Shown one piece after another: positions 57,190 to 64,000 of a stretch of 64,000 nt of DNA (position 1 is its first letter; each line of letters begins with the position of its first letter). The stretch is from Kitasatospora sp. MAP5-34. GTDB taxonomy: Bacteria > Actinomycetota > Actinomycetes > Streptomycetales > Streptomycetaceae. The stretch is from NCBI RefSeq assembly GCF_029894335.1, contig NZ_JARXZC010000023.1, positions 52,883 through 116,882 on the forward strand. The letters run 5' to 3'. The notes below the pieces were generated by a model. The model was given only the letters and a program-made list of their open reading frames with translations. It searched no databases and was not told the origin of the DNA. The position numbers and the translations under genes are program-made.

Positions 57190-57909
57190 CTAGCGGCCGA
57201 GCAGCTCTCCGCCGTTGCAGTGCAGGATCTCGCCCGTGATGAACCCGGCCTCCGCCGAGGCCAGGAAGTAGACGGCGGCCGCGACCTCCCCCGACTCGCC
57301 GATCCGCCCGAGCAGGGTACGCGCGGCGCGCCGGGAGACCTCCGCCTCGTCCAGCCTCGGCCCGAAGAACTCGGTGCCCGAGACGGTGCCCGGGGCCACG
57401 ATGTTGGCGGTGATGCCGGAGGCGCCGAGCTGGGCGGCGAGGAAGTGGTTCCAGGCGTGCAGCGAGGCCTTGGCCGCCCCGTACGAGCCGGCACCGCGTA
57501 GGGCGGCGATCGAGCTGACGGTGACCACCCGGCCGGTGCCCTGGGTGAGCCGGTCCCGGATCGACTCGGTGAGCAGTACGACGGTCAGCACGTTGCGCTC
57601 GAAGTCCCCGCGCCAGCGGGCCAGCACGGCGTGCGGCCCGGCCCCGATCACGGTCTCCCGGCTGCCGGCGTTGTTGACCAGGACGTCGATCTGGGCCGGC
57701 AGGTCACCGAGCACCGCCTCGACGGCGTCCGGGTCGGCCAGGTCGCAGACCAGCGGTGTGACGTTCGGGCCGAGGTCGGTGGCGGCCTGTTCCAGCACCG
57801 CCCGCCGACGGCCGACGATGACGACCCGCTCCCCCGCCTCGGCGAACCGGCGGGCCACCTCGTAACCGATACCGGTGCCGCCGCCCGTGACGACTACGTT
57901 CCTGGCCAT
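57190..57909 (-). CDS. Short-chain dehydrogenase/reductase (SDR)
   Basis: A 239-residue classical SDR. The nucleotide loop TGGGTGIG, the NADP-leaning basic stretch VGRRRAVLEQ after beta-2, NNAGS, and the catalytic Ser-Tyr-Lys (VTVSSIAAL ... YGAAKASLHAW) are present. A C-terminal FITGEILHCNGGELLGR ending is typical of FabG-like SDRs. The substrate is not identifiable. The ATG at 57909 has GGAGGGAG upstream; the longer frame has no ribosome binding site. It is a single gene. Confidence 0.9.
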   Translation of the reverse strand: MARNVVVTGGGTGIGYEVARRFAEAGERVVIVGRRRAVLEQAATDLGPNVTPLVCDLADPDAVEAVLGDLPAQIDVLVNNAGSRETVIGAGPHAVLARWRGDFERNVLTVVLLTESIRDRLTQGTGRVVTVSSIAALRGAGSYGAAKASLHAWNHFLAAQLGASGITANIVAPGTVSGTEFFGPRLDEAEVSRRAARTLLGRIGESGEVAAAVYFLASAEAGFITGEILHCNGGELLGR

Positions 57910-58491
57910 CTGCGCACTCCCTCCCCGCCCGGCCACGCCGCTGAGGGTGCGGGCGGTCCGTACCGGAATCGGACGATTTCTATCACGCTGGGTTGCCATG
58001 ACTGCGGGGAGGGTGACGTCGCGCGCCGGAAACCGTGTGGTATGTGCCGGGCACCGGGTGCACACGGAGCGTGGAGAGAGCCAACTCACATCCCCGGTCC
58101 GTAACTTTGCACCCCCTGATACGTCTTACCTTTTGTAGTGCGGCAGCTTTCGGTGGGCGGCGGCGCGTTGAACGGCATCGCGTCTCCGCACGACCACCAC
58201 TGTCGCCGACGGGGCTCCGGCGGGCCCCGGGACGGCTGCCGACCGGTTCGGCGGTCTTCGCGCACGACGCCGGGGGCGGCGGGTCGGGAACGCTTTGAGC
58301 GGCCGTTTCCTCCCCGAGCCGCCTCCGGGCGTCGTGCGCCGAACTTCTTCTCCCCCGCAGGGGAGCACGAAGGGGCCCGGCTGCAGCAGCAGCCGGGCCC
58401 CTTTATGTCAGATCGTCTTCACCTCGGACCAGCTCGACCCGACCAGCTCTACGTCAGGTCGTCGGACGACCCGGTCAGGTCGTCGGACGGC
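57910..58491. other. Gene-free region between SDR and citrate synthase genes
   Basis: About 580 bases. I find no ORF with a ribosome binding site and protein-like composition. It holds the SDR promoter region, a strong terminator hairpin (58370-58403) and a 16-bp direct repeat, GTCAGGTCGTCGGACG at 58453 and 58474. An AT-richer patch at 58100-58137 (TTGCAC, then TACCTT) could be a plus-strand promoter for a short transcript ending at the hairpin. Confidence 0.5.
58370..58403. terminator. Perfect 15-bp terminator hairpin after citA
   Basis: AAGGGGCCCGGCTGC (58370-58384) pairs with GCAGCCGGGCCCCTT (58389-58403) around AGCA. It lies about 90-120 nt beyond the citA stop (minus strand). On the plus strand it is followed by TATGTCA, so it may work in both directions. 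Confidence 0.85.
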
Positions 58492-59790
58492 TCAGCGCTC
58501 GCCGAGCTCCACGTAGTCGCGGATCGCGACACCGGTGTAGATCTGACGCGGACGGCCGATGCGGCTGCCCGGGTCGTTGATCATCTCGTGCCAGTGGGCG
58601 ATCCAGCCCGGCAGCCGGCCGAGCGCGAACAGCACGGTGAACATGCTGGTCGGGAAGCCCATGGCGCGGTAGATCAGGCCGGTGTAGAAGTCCACGTTCG
58701 GGTAGAGCTTGCGCGAGATGAAGAACTCGTCGTTGAGCGCGTGCTCCTCCAGCTTGAGCGCGATCTCCAGCAGCTCGTCGGACTTGCCGAGCTGCGAGAG
58801 CACGTCGTGCGCCAGGCCCTTGACCAGCTGGGCGCGCGGGTCGAAGCTCTTGTACACGCGGTGACCGAAGCCCATGAGCTTCACGCCGTCCTCGCGGTTC
58901 TTCACCTTGCGGATGAAGGCGTCGACGTCGCCGCCGTCCTTCTGGATCTGCTCCAGCATCTCCAGCACGGCCTGGTTGGCGCCGCCGTGCAGCGGGCCCC
59001 AGAGCGCCGAGATACCGGCCGAGATCGAGGCGAACTGGTTGGCGTGGCTGGAGCCCACCAGACGGACCGTGGAGGTCGAGCAGTTCTGCTCGTGGTCCGC
59101 GTGCAGGATCAGCAGCTTGTCCAGCGCGTTGACGATCACCGGGTTGATCTCGTAGTCCTCGGCGGGGACGGCGAAGGTCATCCGGAGGAAGTTCTCGACG
59201 TAGCTGAGGTCGTTGCGCGGGTAGACGAAGGGCTGCCCGACCGACTTCTTGTACGCGTAGGCCGCGATCGTCGGCAGCTTCGCCAGCAGGCGGACCGTCG
59301 ACAGGTGACGCTGGCCGGCGTCGAAGGGGTTGTGGCTGTCCTGGTAGAACGTCGACAGCGCGCCGACCACCGAGGAGAGCATCGCCATCGGGTGCGCGTC
59401 ACGCGGGAAGCCCTGGAAGAAGCGCTTCACGTCCTCGTGCAGCAGCGTGTGCTGGGTGATCTCGGCGGTGAACTCCGTCAGCTGCTCAGGCGTCGGCAGC
59501 TCGCCGTTGATCAGGAGGTACGCGGTCTCGACGAAGCTGCCCTGCTCGGCCAGCTGCTCGATCGGGTAGCCGCGGTAGCGCAGGATGCCGTTGTCGCCAT
59601 CCACGAACGTGATCGCGGACTTGTAGGCGGCGGTGTTGCCGAAGCCGTTGTCCAGGGTGACCAGGCCGGTCTGCGGCAGCAGCTTCGAGATGTCGAAGCC
59701 GGCGTTGCCCGCAGTGCTCTCGACGACGGGGTACTCGTACTCGCCGTCCTGGTACCGCAGTACTACTGCGCCTTGACTGTTCTCGCTCAC
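58492..59790 (-). CDS. citA: Citrate synthase
   Basis: A 432-residue type II (hexameric, NADH-sensitive lineage) citrate synthase, the entry enzyme of the TCA cycle. The active-site His residues lie in LWGPLHGGANQ and KLMGFGHRVYKSFDPR, and the catalytic Asp region is ISRKLYPNVDFYTGLIYRAMG. Length and motifs match the Streptomyces vegetative enzyme. The GTG at 59790 is chosen because GTGAGGAAG stands 4-5 nt upstream; the frame upstream to 59874 lacks support. A near-palindromic TCTTGACGTGAAGA lies about 190 bp upstream. It is monocistronic with a terminator downstream. Confidence 0.95.
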   Translation of the reverse strand: MSENSQGAVVLRYQDGEYEYPVVESTAGNAGFDISKLLPQTGLVTLDNGFGNTAAYKSAITFVDGDNGILRYRGYPIEQLAEQGSFVETAYLLINGELPTPEQLTEFTAEITQHTLLHEDVKRFFQGFPRDAHPMAMLSSVVGALSTFYQDSHNPFDAGQRHLSTVRLLAKLPTIAAYAYKKSVGQPFVYPRNDLSYVENFLRMTFAVPAEDYEINPVIVNALDKLLILHADHEQNCSTSTVRLVGSSHANQFASISAGISALWGPLHGGANQAVLEMLEQIQKDGGDVDAFIRKVKNREDGVKLMGFGHRVYKSFDPRAQLVKGLAHDVLSQLGKSDELLEIALKLEEHALNDEFFISRKLYPNVDFYTGLIYRAMGFPTSMFTVLFALGRLPGWIAHWHEMINDPGSRIGRPRQIYTGVAIRDYVELGER

Positions 59791-59972
59791 GCTCTTCCTC
59801 ACCGACGAAATGAATCCTCTGCCCAAGGTGCCCTGACAGTTCCACGATCCCCCATCCGGGGGATGGCCGCGCACCCGGGGTGGGCCAAAAAGGGCCCTGC
59901 CCTACAAATCCTGTTGCCGCAGCCGGTATGAACCGGACAAGATCGGCACAAGAGTAGGCTCCGCCCTAAATC

Positions 59973-59986
59973 TCTTCACGTCAAGA
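59973..59986 (-). promoter_or_regulatory. Near-palindrome upstream of citrate synthase gene
   Basis: Read on the minus strand, TCTTGACGTGAAGA is a 14-bp inverted repeat with a single mismatched pair. It contains TTGACG, usable as a -35 hexamer, although I see no -10 at proper spacing. This may be a regulator site controlling TCA entry. Confidence 0.45.
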
Positions 59987-60015
59987 CAACCTCTCGGGCC
60001 GCAGCCTTGGGACGA

Positions 60016-62316
60016 TCATCCAATTGCGAGTCGATGATCAAGCGCAGAGTGCCTCCGGCCTGCACTGACCGCCCGAACAGCCTGAGCTATCGCTCTGCGT
60101 GACCCGACGAGCACCACCAGCTTCTTCGCCCGCGTCACGGCCGTGTAGAGCAGGTTCCGCTGCAGCATCGTCCAGGCCGAGGTGGTGACGGGAATCACCA
60201 CCGCCGGGTACTCGCTCCCCTGCGAACGGTGGATCGTCATCGCGTACGCGTGCGCCAGCTCGTCCAGCTCGTCGAAGTCGTAGGGCACCTCCTCGTCCTC
60301 GTCGGTGCGCACGGTGAGCCGCTGCTCCTCCACACTGAGCGACATCACGACACCGACCGTGCCGTTGAAGACCCCGTTCTGCCCCTTCTCGTAGTTGTTG
60401 CGAATCTGGGTGACTTTGTCACCTACCCGGAAGGTCCGCCCGCCGAAACGCCGCTCCGGCAGCCCCTCCCGGCCCGGGGTGACGGCGGCCTGCAGCAGAG
60501 TGTTCAGATTGCCCGCACCGGCCGGGCCCCGGTGCATCGGCGCCAGCACCTGGATGTCCCGGCGCGGGTCCAGCCCGAACTTCTGCGGGATCCGCCGGGC
60601 CACCACGTCGACCGTGAGCCCGGCCGCCCGCTCGGTGTCCTCCTCGGCGAACAGGAAGAAGTCCGGCATCCCGTCCGTGACCGGCGGCTTGCCCTCGTTG
60701 ATTCGGTGCGCGTTGACCACCACGCCGGACTGCTGCGCCTGGCGGAAGATCCTGGTCAGCCGGACCGACGGGATCGGGCCGCCAGCCGCCAACATGTCCC
60801 GCAGCACCTCCCCCGCGCCGACCGAGGGCAGCTGGTCCACGTCCCCCACGAAGAGCAGGTGCGCGCCCGGTGCGACGGCCTTGACCAGCTTGTTCGCCAG
60901 GATCAGATCCAGCATCGACGCCTCGTCCACCACCACCAGGTCGGCGTCGAGCGGCCGGTCCCGGTCGTACGCCGCCTCGCCGCCCGGCCGCAGCTCCAGC
61001 AGCCGGTGGACGGTGGACGCCTCCGCCCCCGTCAGCTCCGCGAGCCGCTTCGCCGCCCGCCCGGTCGGCGCGGCCAGCACCACCTTGGCCTTCTTCGCCA
61101 GCGCGAGCGTGACGATCGACTTCACCGTGAACGACTTCCCGCAGCCCGGACCGCCCGTCAGCACCGCGACCTTCTCGGTCAGCGCAAGCTTCACCGACTC
61201 CCGTTGCTCGGGCGCGAGTTCGGCCCCCGTACGCTTCGCCAGCCAACCCAGCGCGGCCGGCCAGTCGACGGCCTCGAAGGCGGACAGCCGGTCGGTGTCG
61301 GCCCGAAGGAGCCTCAGCAGCTGATTCGTCAGCGAGATCTCCGCCCGGTGGAACGGCACCAGGTACACCGCCGTGATCGGCTCGCCGCCCTCCCCCGGCA
61401 CGCTCTCCCGGACCACGCCCTCCTCGGCTACCAGCGCGGCCAGACAGTCGATCACCAGGCCGACGTCCACCTGAAGCAGCTTCACCCCGTCCGCGATCAA
61501 CCGCTCCTCGGGCAGGAAGCAGTGCCCCTGGTCGCTGCTCTGCGAGAGCGCGTACTGCAGGCCCGCCTTGACCCGCTCCGGGCTGTCGTGCGGGATGCCG
61601 ACCGACTGGGCGATCCGGTCCGCCGTCAGGAAGCCGATACCCCAGACGTCCGACGCGAGGCGGTACGGCTCGTTCTTCACCACCCCGATCGAACTGTCCC
61701 CGTACTTCTTGAAGATCCGCACCGCGAGCGAGGTCGAGACACCGACTCCCTGCAGAAAGACCATCACCTCCTTGATGGACTTCTGCTCCTCCCAGGCCGC
61801 CGCGATCATTTTGGTGCGCTTCGGCCCGAGACCGGGCACCTCGATCAGGCGCTTCGGGTCCTGCTCGATCACCTCCAGGGTGTCGACGCCGAACTGCTCC
61901 ACGATCCGCTCGGCGAAGCGCGGGCCGATCCCCTTGATCAACCCCGACCCCAGATACCGCTGGATGCCCTGGATCGTGGCGGGCAGCACCGTCGTGTAGT
62001 TCTCCACCGTGAACTGCTTGCCGTACTGCGGGTGCGAACCCCACCGCCCGAACAGCCGCAGCGACTCCCCCGGCTGCGCCCCGAGCAGCGCCCCGACCAC
62101 CGTCAGCAGGTCGTTCGCCCCCCGCCCGGTGTCCACCCGCGCCACCGTGTAGCCGGTCTCCTCGTTGGCGTAGGTGATCCGCTCCAGCACACCTTCCACC
62201 TGGGCGAGCTGGCGCGGCGCCTGCGGCTGCCCCTGTACCGGAGCCTGCAGTACCGGAGCCTGCGGCCGAGACTGCGACCGCCCCTCCGGCTGCCCGGGTC
62301 GCTGCTGCGTGTCCAC
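60016..62316 (-). CDS. recD2: RecD2-type SF1 DNA helicase
   Basis: A 766-residue ATP-dependent 5'-3' helicase. RecD2 proteins have an N-terminal OB and helix-hairpin-helix part and act without RecBC. Here the OB-like segment (about 40-110), GSGLIKGIGPRFAERIVEQFG and EVPGLGPKRTKMIAAAWEEQ (HhH) are clear. The helicase domain has Walker A LTGGPGCGKSFT (Cys in place of the usual Thr), Walker B VVVDEASMLD, the Q/GD motif VGDVDQLPSVGAG, the SH3-like FNGTVGVVMSL and motif VI LLYTAVTRAKKLVVLVG. A Gln/Pro-rich N-terminal tail has a short repeated LQAPVQ unit. The start is GTG at 62316 with GGAGAGG upstream. It lies divergent from the VOC gene. Confidence 0.92.
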   Translation of the reverse strand: MDTQQRPGQPEGRSQSRPQAPVLQAPVQGQPQAPRQLAQVEGVLERITYANEETGYTVARVDTGRGANDLLTVVGALLGAQPGESLRLFGRWGSHPQYGKQFTVENYTTVLPATIQGIQRYLGSGLIKGIGPRFAERIVEQFGVDTLEVIEQDPKRLIEVPGLGPKRTKMIAAAWEEQKSIKEVMVFLQGVGVSTSLAVRIFKKYGDSSIGVVKNEPYRLASDVWGIGFLTADRIAQSVGIPHDSPERVKAGLQYALSQSSDQGHCFLPEERLIADGVKLLQVDVGLVIDCLAALVAEEGVVRESVPGEGGEPITAVYLVPFHRAEISLTNQLLRLLRADTDRLSAFEAVDWPAALGWLAKRTGAELAPEQRESVKLALTEKVAVLTGGPGCGKSFTVKSIVTLALAKKAKVVLAAPTGRAAKRLAELTGAEASTVHRLLELRPGGEAAYDRDRPLDADLVVVDEASMLDLILANKLVKAVAPGAHLLFVGDVDQLPSVGAGEVLRDMLAAGGPIPSVRLTRIFRQAQQSGVVVNAHRINEGKPPVTDGMPDFFLFAEEDTERAAGLTVDVVARRIPQKFGLDPRRDIQVLAPMHRGPAGAGNLNTLLQAAVTPGREGLPERRFGGRTFRVGDKVTQIRNNYEKGQNGVFNGTVGVVMSLSVEEQRLTVRTDEDEEVPYDFDELDELAHAYAMTIHRSQGSEYPAVVIPVTTSAWTMLQRNLLYTAVTRAKKLVVLVGSRRAIAQAVRAVSAGRRHSALDHRLAIG

Positions 62317-62507
62317 GACGCCCCTCTCCGTGCCTGTGACCGTCCGCTACGCACCGTACCGCCCCGCACCGACATCGCGGGAGCTCACCGGGTGTCCGCA
62401 CCTCGGCCGGTCTGAGGTTGTGGGCACCCCGGGCAGGGCTGAGGATGCCAGAGGGGGAACGCAGCACGCCCGTCCGCGAGGACGGCCCGCCGAAGGAGCA
62501 GCGCACC

Positions 62508-63299
62508 ATGCTCAGCACCGACTTCGTCCCCGGCTCCCCCAACTGGCTCGACCTGGGCAGTTCCGACACCGACGCCTCCGCCTCCTTCTACACCGCGCTC
62601 CTCGGCTGGACCTTCGCCTCCGCCGGGCCGCAGGCCGGCGGCTACGGCTTCTTCCGACGGGGTGAGGACACGGTCGCAGCCCTCGGCCCGCTGACCGAGG
62701 AAGGCTCCGTACCCGCCTGGACGATCTACTTCCACACGCCCGACGCCGATGCCGTCGCCACCCGGGTCCGGGAGGCCGGCGGTACCGTCCGCTTCGAACC
62801 CTTCGACGTCTTCACCAACGGTCGGATGGCGGGCTTCACCGACCCGACCGGCGCCGAGTTCGCTGTCTGGCAGCCCGGCGAGACGCTGGGGCTCGACGCC
62901 GTCACCGAGCCCGGAACCCTGTGCTGGACGGAGCTCTACAGCTCCGACCCGACAGCGGCCAAAGCCTTCTACCGAGCGGTCTTCGGGTGGCAGGAGCAGG
63001 ACGTCCCGTTCGGCGACAGCACGTACACCGTGCTCACGCCCTCGACGGGCGGGACCGACAACGGCCAGGGCGGCATCCTCCAGCTGTTCCCCGAGCAGAC
63101 CGCCGCCGGCCTCGGGTCGCACTGGCTGCCCTACTTCGAGGTCCCGGACACCGACGCCACCCTCGCCAAGGCCCGGCAACTCGGCGGCGGCGTACGGCTC
63201 CCCGCCACGGACGCGCACGGCGTCGGCCGCTTCGCCCAACTCACCGACCCGCACGGGTCCGCGTTCGCCGTCATCACCAGTGCCGCACCGGGCGAGTGA
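62508..63299 (+). CDS. Two-domain VOC (glyoxalase-fold) protein
   Basis: A 263-residue protein made of two tandem VOC domains (about 8-125 and 135-260), each with the beta-alpha-beta-beta-beta layout: NWLDLGSSDTDASASFYTALLGW and LCWTELYSSDPTAAKAFYRAVFGW open the two halves; FTDPTGAEFAVWQ and LTDPHGSAFAVI close them. This matches the actinobacterial Cfp30B/Rv0577-type family, in which catalysis is often lost or unknown. Metal-binding His/Glu residues of true glyoxalase I are not all present. GAAGGAG stands 9 nt before the ATG at 62508. Confidence 0.88.
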   Translation: MLSTDFVPGSPNWLDLGSSDTDASASFYTALLGWTFASAGPQAGGYGFFRRGEDTVAALGPLTEEGSVPAWTIYFHTPDADAVATRVREAGGTVRFEPFDVFTNGRMAGFTDPTGAEFAVWQPGETLGLDAVTEPGTLCWTELYSSDPTAAKAFYRAVFGWQEQDVPFGDSTYTVLTPSTGGTDNGQGGILQLFPEQTAAGLGSHWLPYFEVPDTDATLAKARQLGGGVRLPATDAHGVGRFAQLTDPHGSAFAVITSAAPGE

Positions 63300-63329
63300 C
63301 GCACCGTCCGCCGGGTTGCCGGCCGGTCG

Positions 63330-63335
63330 TAGGAT
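63330..63335 (+). promoter_or_regulatory. -10 box of leaderless GNAT gene
   Basis: TAGGAT, then 7 nt, then ATG at 63343. No ribosome binding site is present, as expected for a leaderless mRNA. Confidence 0.6.
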
Positions 63336-63342
63336 CGCGATC

Positions 63343-63795
63343 ATGACCGATCTCATCATCCGACCGGCAGCACCGGCGGACCTCCCCGCCATCGTCGCCA
63401 TGCTCGCGGACGACCCGCTGGGCGCGACCCGCGAATCCCCGGACGACCTGACGCCCTACCAGGACGCCTTCGCCCGCCTGGCAACAGACCCCCAGCAGCA
63501 TGTGATGGTCGCCGAGCGGGCCGGCCGAACCGTCGGCACTCTCCAGCTCACCGTCATCCCCGGACTCTCCCGCCGAGGATCCACCCGGACCATCATCGAG
63601 GGCGTCCGGATCGACGCGACGGAACGCGGCAGCGGACTCGGCACCGAGCTGATCCAGTGGGCCATCGACAAGTCACGCGACCTCGGCGCCGACCTTGTCC
63701 AGCTGACCTCCGACGCCACCCGAACGGACGCGCACCGGTTCTACGAGCGGCTCGGCTTCAGCGCATCGCACCTCGGCTTCAAGCTGGCTCTGTAA
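63343..63795 (+). CDS. GNAT acetyltransferase
   Basis: A 150-residue acetyltransferase of the PhnO/ElaA-like size class. IIRPAAPADLPAIVAMLADDPLG begins the fold, the acetyl-CoA loop is DATERGSGLGTELIQWAIDKS and the final motif is AHRFYERLGFSASHLGFKLAL. The target is unknown. A leaderless start is supported by TAGGAT 7 nt upstream. Its 3' end faces the rRNA terminator region. Confidence 0.9.
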   Translation: MTDLIIRPAAPADLPAIVAMLADDPLGATRESPDDLTPYQDAFARLATDPQQHVMVAERAGRTVGTLQLTVIPGLSRRGSTRTIIEGVRIDATERGSGLGTELIQWAIDKSRDLGADLVQLTSDATRTDAHRFYERLGFSASHLGFKLAL

Positions 63796-63876
63796 GACCG
63801 ATACCCGGAAGTCTCTTTCCGGCCGGATATCGGCCGGCCCAAGCGGGTCCGTCCGGAATGAACTGGTCCGGACATG

Positions 63877-63916
63877 CAAATGACCCCCCATCCGTTCCCG
63901 GATGGGGGGTCATTTG
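63877..63916 (-). terminator. rRNA operon terminator
   Basis: A perfect 18-bp stem: CAAATGACCCCCCATCCG (63877-63894), loop TTCC, and its complement (63899-63916). It lies about 10 nt beyond the 5S rRNA 3' end on the minus strand. Confidence 0.9.
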
Positions 63917-63925
63917 TGAATGATT

Positions 63926-64000
63926 GTTCGGCGGCGTCCTACTCTCCCACAGGGTCCCCCCTGCAGTACCATCGGCGCTACGAGGCTTAGCTTCCGGGTT
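63926..64000 (-). rRNA. rrf: 5S rRNA, 3' part (cut by the window edge)
   Basis: Read on the minus strand from the edge: AACCCGGAAGCTAAGC, then GCGCCGATGGTACTGC, GGGGACCCTGTGGGAGAGTAGG and the 3' end ACGCCGCCGAAC. About 75 of the expected 117-120 nt are visible. The rest of the rRNA operon (23S, 16S) should lie to the right, transcribed toward this window. Confidence 0.93.

Noticed and set aside
58126..58368. An 80-codon Arg/Pro-rich minus-strand frame in the citA-SDR gap
   Set aside because: Composition is typical of untranslated GC-rich DNA and no ribosome binding site is present.

Overview
The window is high-GC actinobacterial DNA. Short intergenic regions, frequent GTG/TTG starts, TANNNT -10 boxes placed 6-8 nt before start codons, a ROK-controlled chitosan-sugar operon and LAxTG surface proteins all point to Streptomyces or a close relative such as Kitasatospora. 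Nothing looks like a prophage, a conjugative element, a CRISPR array or a secondary-metabolite cluster. It reads as conserved chromosomal core with a few recent small-scale changes: tandem repeats, a decayed protease gene and dispersed stem-loop elements.

Layout. 0-10 kb: the end of an ApbE flavin transferase gene, a small membrane protein behind malQ, a very large secreted GH84-like/CBM32 protein, an HNH nuclease and an MscS-type channel. 10-17 kb: a ROK regulator, sugar ABC importer, GH4 glycosidase and sugar kinase, matching the csnR-K (chitosan oligosaccharide) operon layout, with a promoter and palindromic operator in front. 17-19.4 kb: a GlxA-type AraC regulator divergent from an isochorismatase-family hydrolase, and a nucleosidase. 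19.7-29.6 kb: the most interesting block, seven co-directional genes: a GlnX-like four-TM protein, a GlnH-like amino-acid binding protein, a coiled-coil protein, a PknG-type kinase with extra zinc ribbons, a PP2C phosphatase with zinc ribbons, a VWA protein and a zinc-ribbon/FHA protein. This looks like an enlarged GlnX-GlnH-PknG amino-acid sensing pathway carrying its own phosphatase and FHA effector. 29.8-35.4 kb: an ABC-2 exporter, a truncated hemoglobin, a thioesterase and the translation factor EttA. 35.7-38.7 kb: a thioester-domain surface protein with a sortase motif, ssb with two DnaA boxes upstream, and tRNA-Arg(UCU).

38.8-45.4 kb: two TetR regulators with visible palindromic operators, a GNAT acetyltransferase, an enoyl-CoA hydratase, a PAP2-like membrane protein, an acyl-CoA dehydrogenase and a GH5 glycosidase. 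45.4-49.1 kb: a TrmB/LuxR-type regulator, the C-terminal remnant of a G1 (glutamic) peptidase and an M3 peptidase; copies of a dispersed stem-loop element lie at the convergent gene ends. 49.2-54.2 kb: a stand-alone family-A polymerase-like protein, dihydroxyacetone kinase (dhaM divergent from dhaKL) and a SpoIIE-type phosphatase whose 3' end overlaps dhaL. 54.4-57.1 kb: copZ-copA behind a CsoR-type operator. 57.2-64 kb: an SDR, citrate synthase, a RecD2 helicase, a two-domain VOC protein, a GNAT and, at the right edge on the minus strand, the 3' part of a 5S rRNA with its terminator.

Starts were chosen by reading ribosome binding sites and -10 boxes directly. Functions come from motif recognition without database searches.
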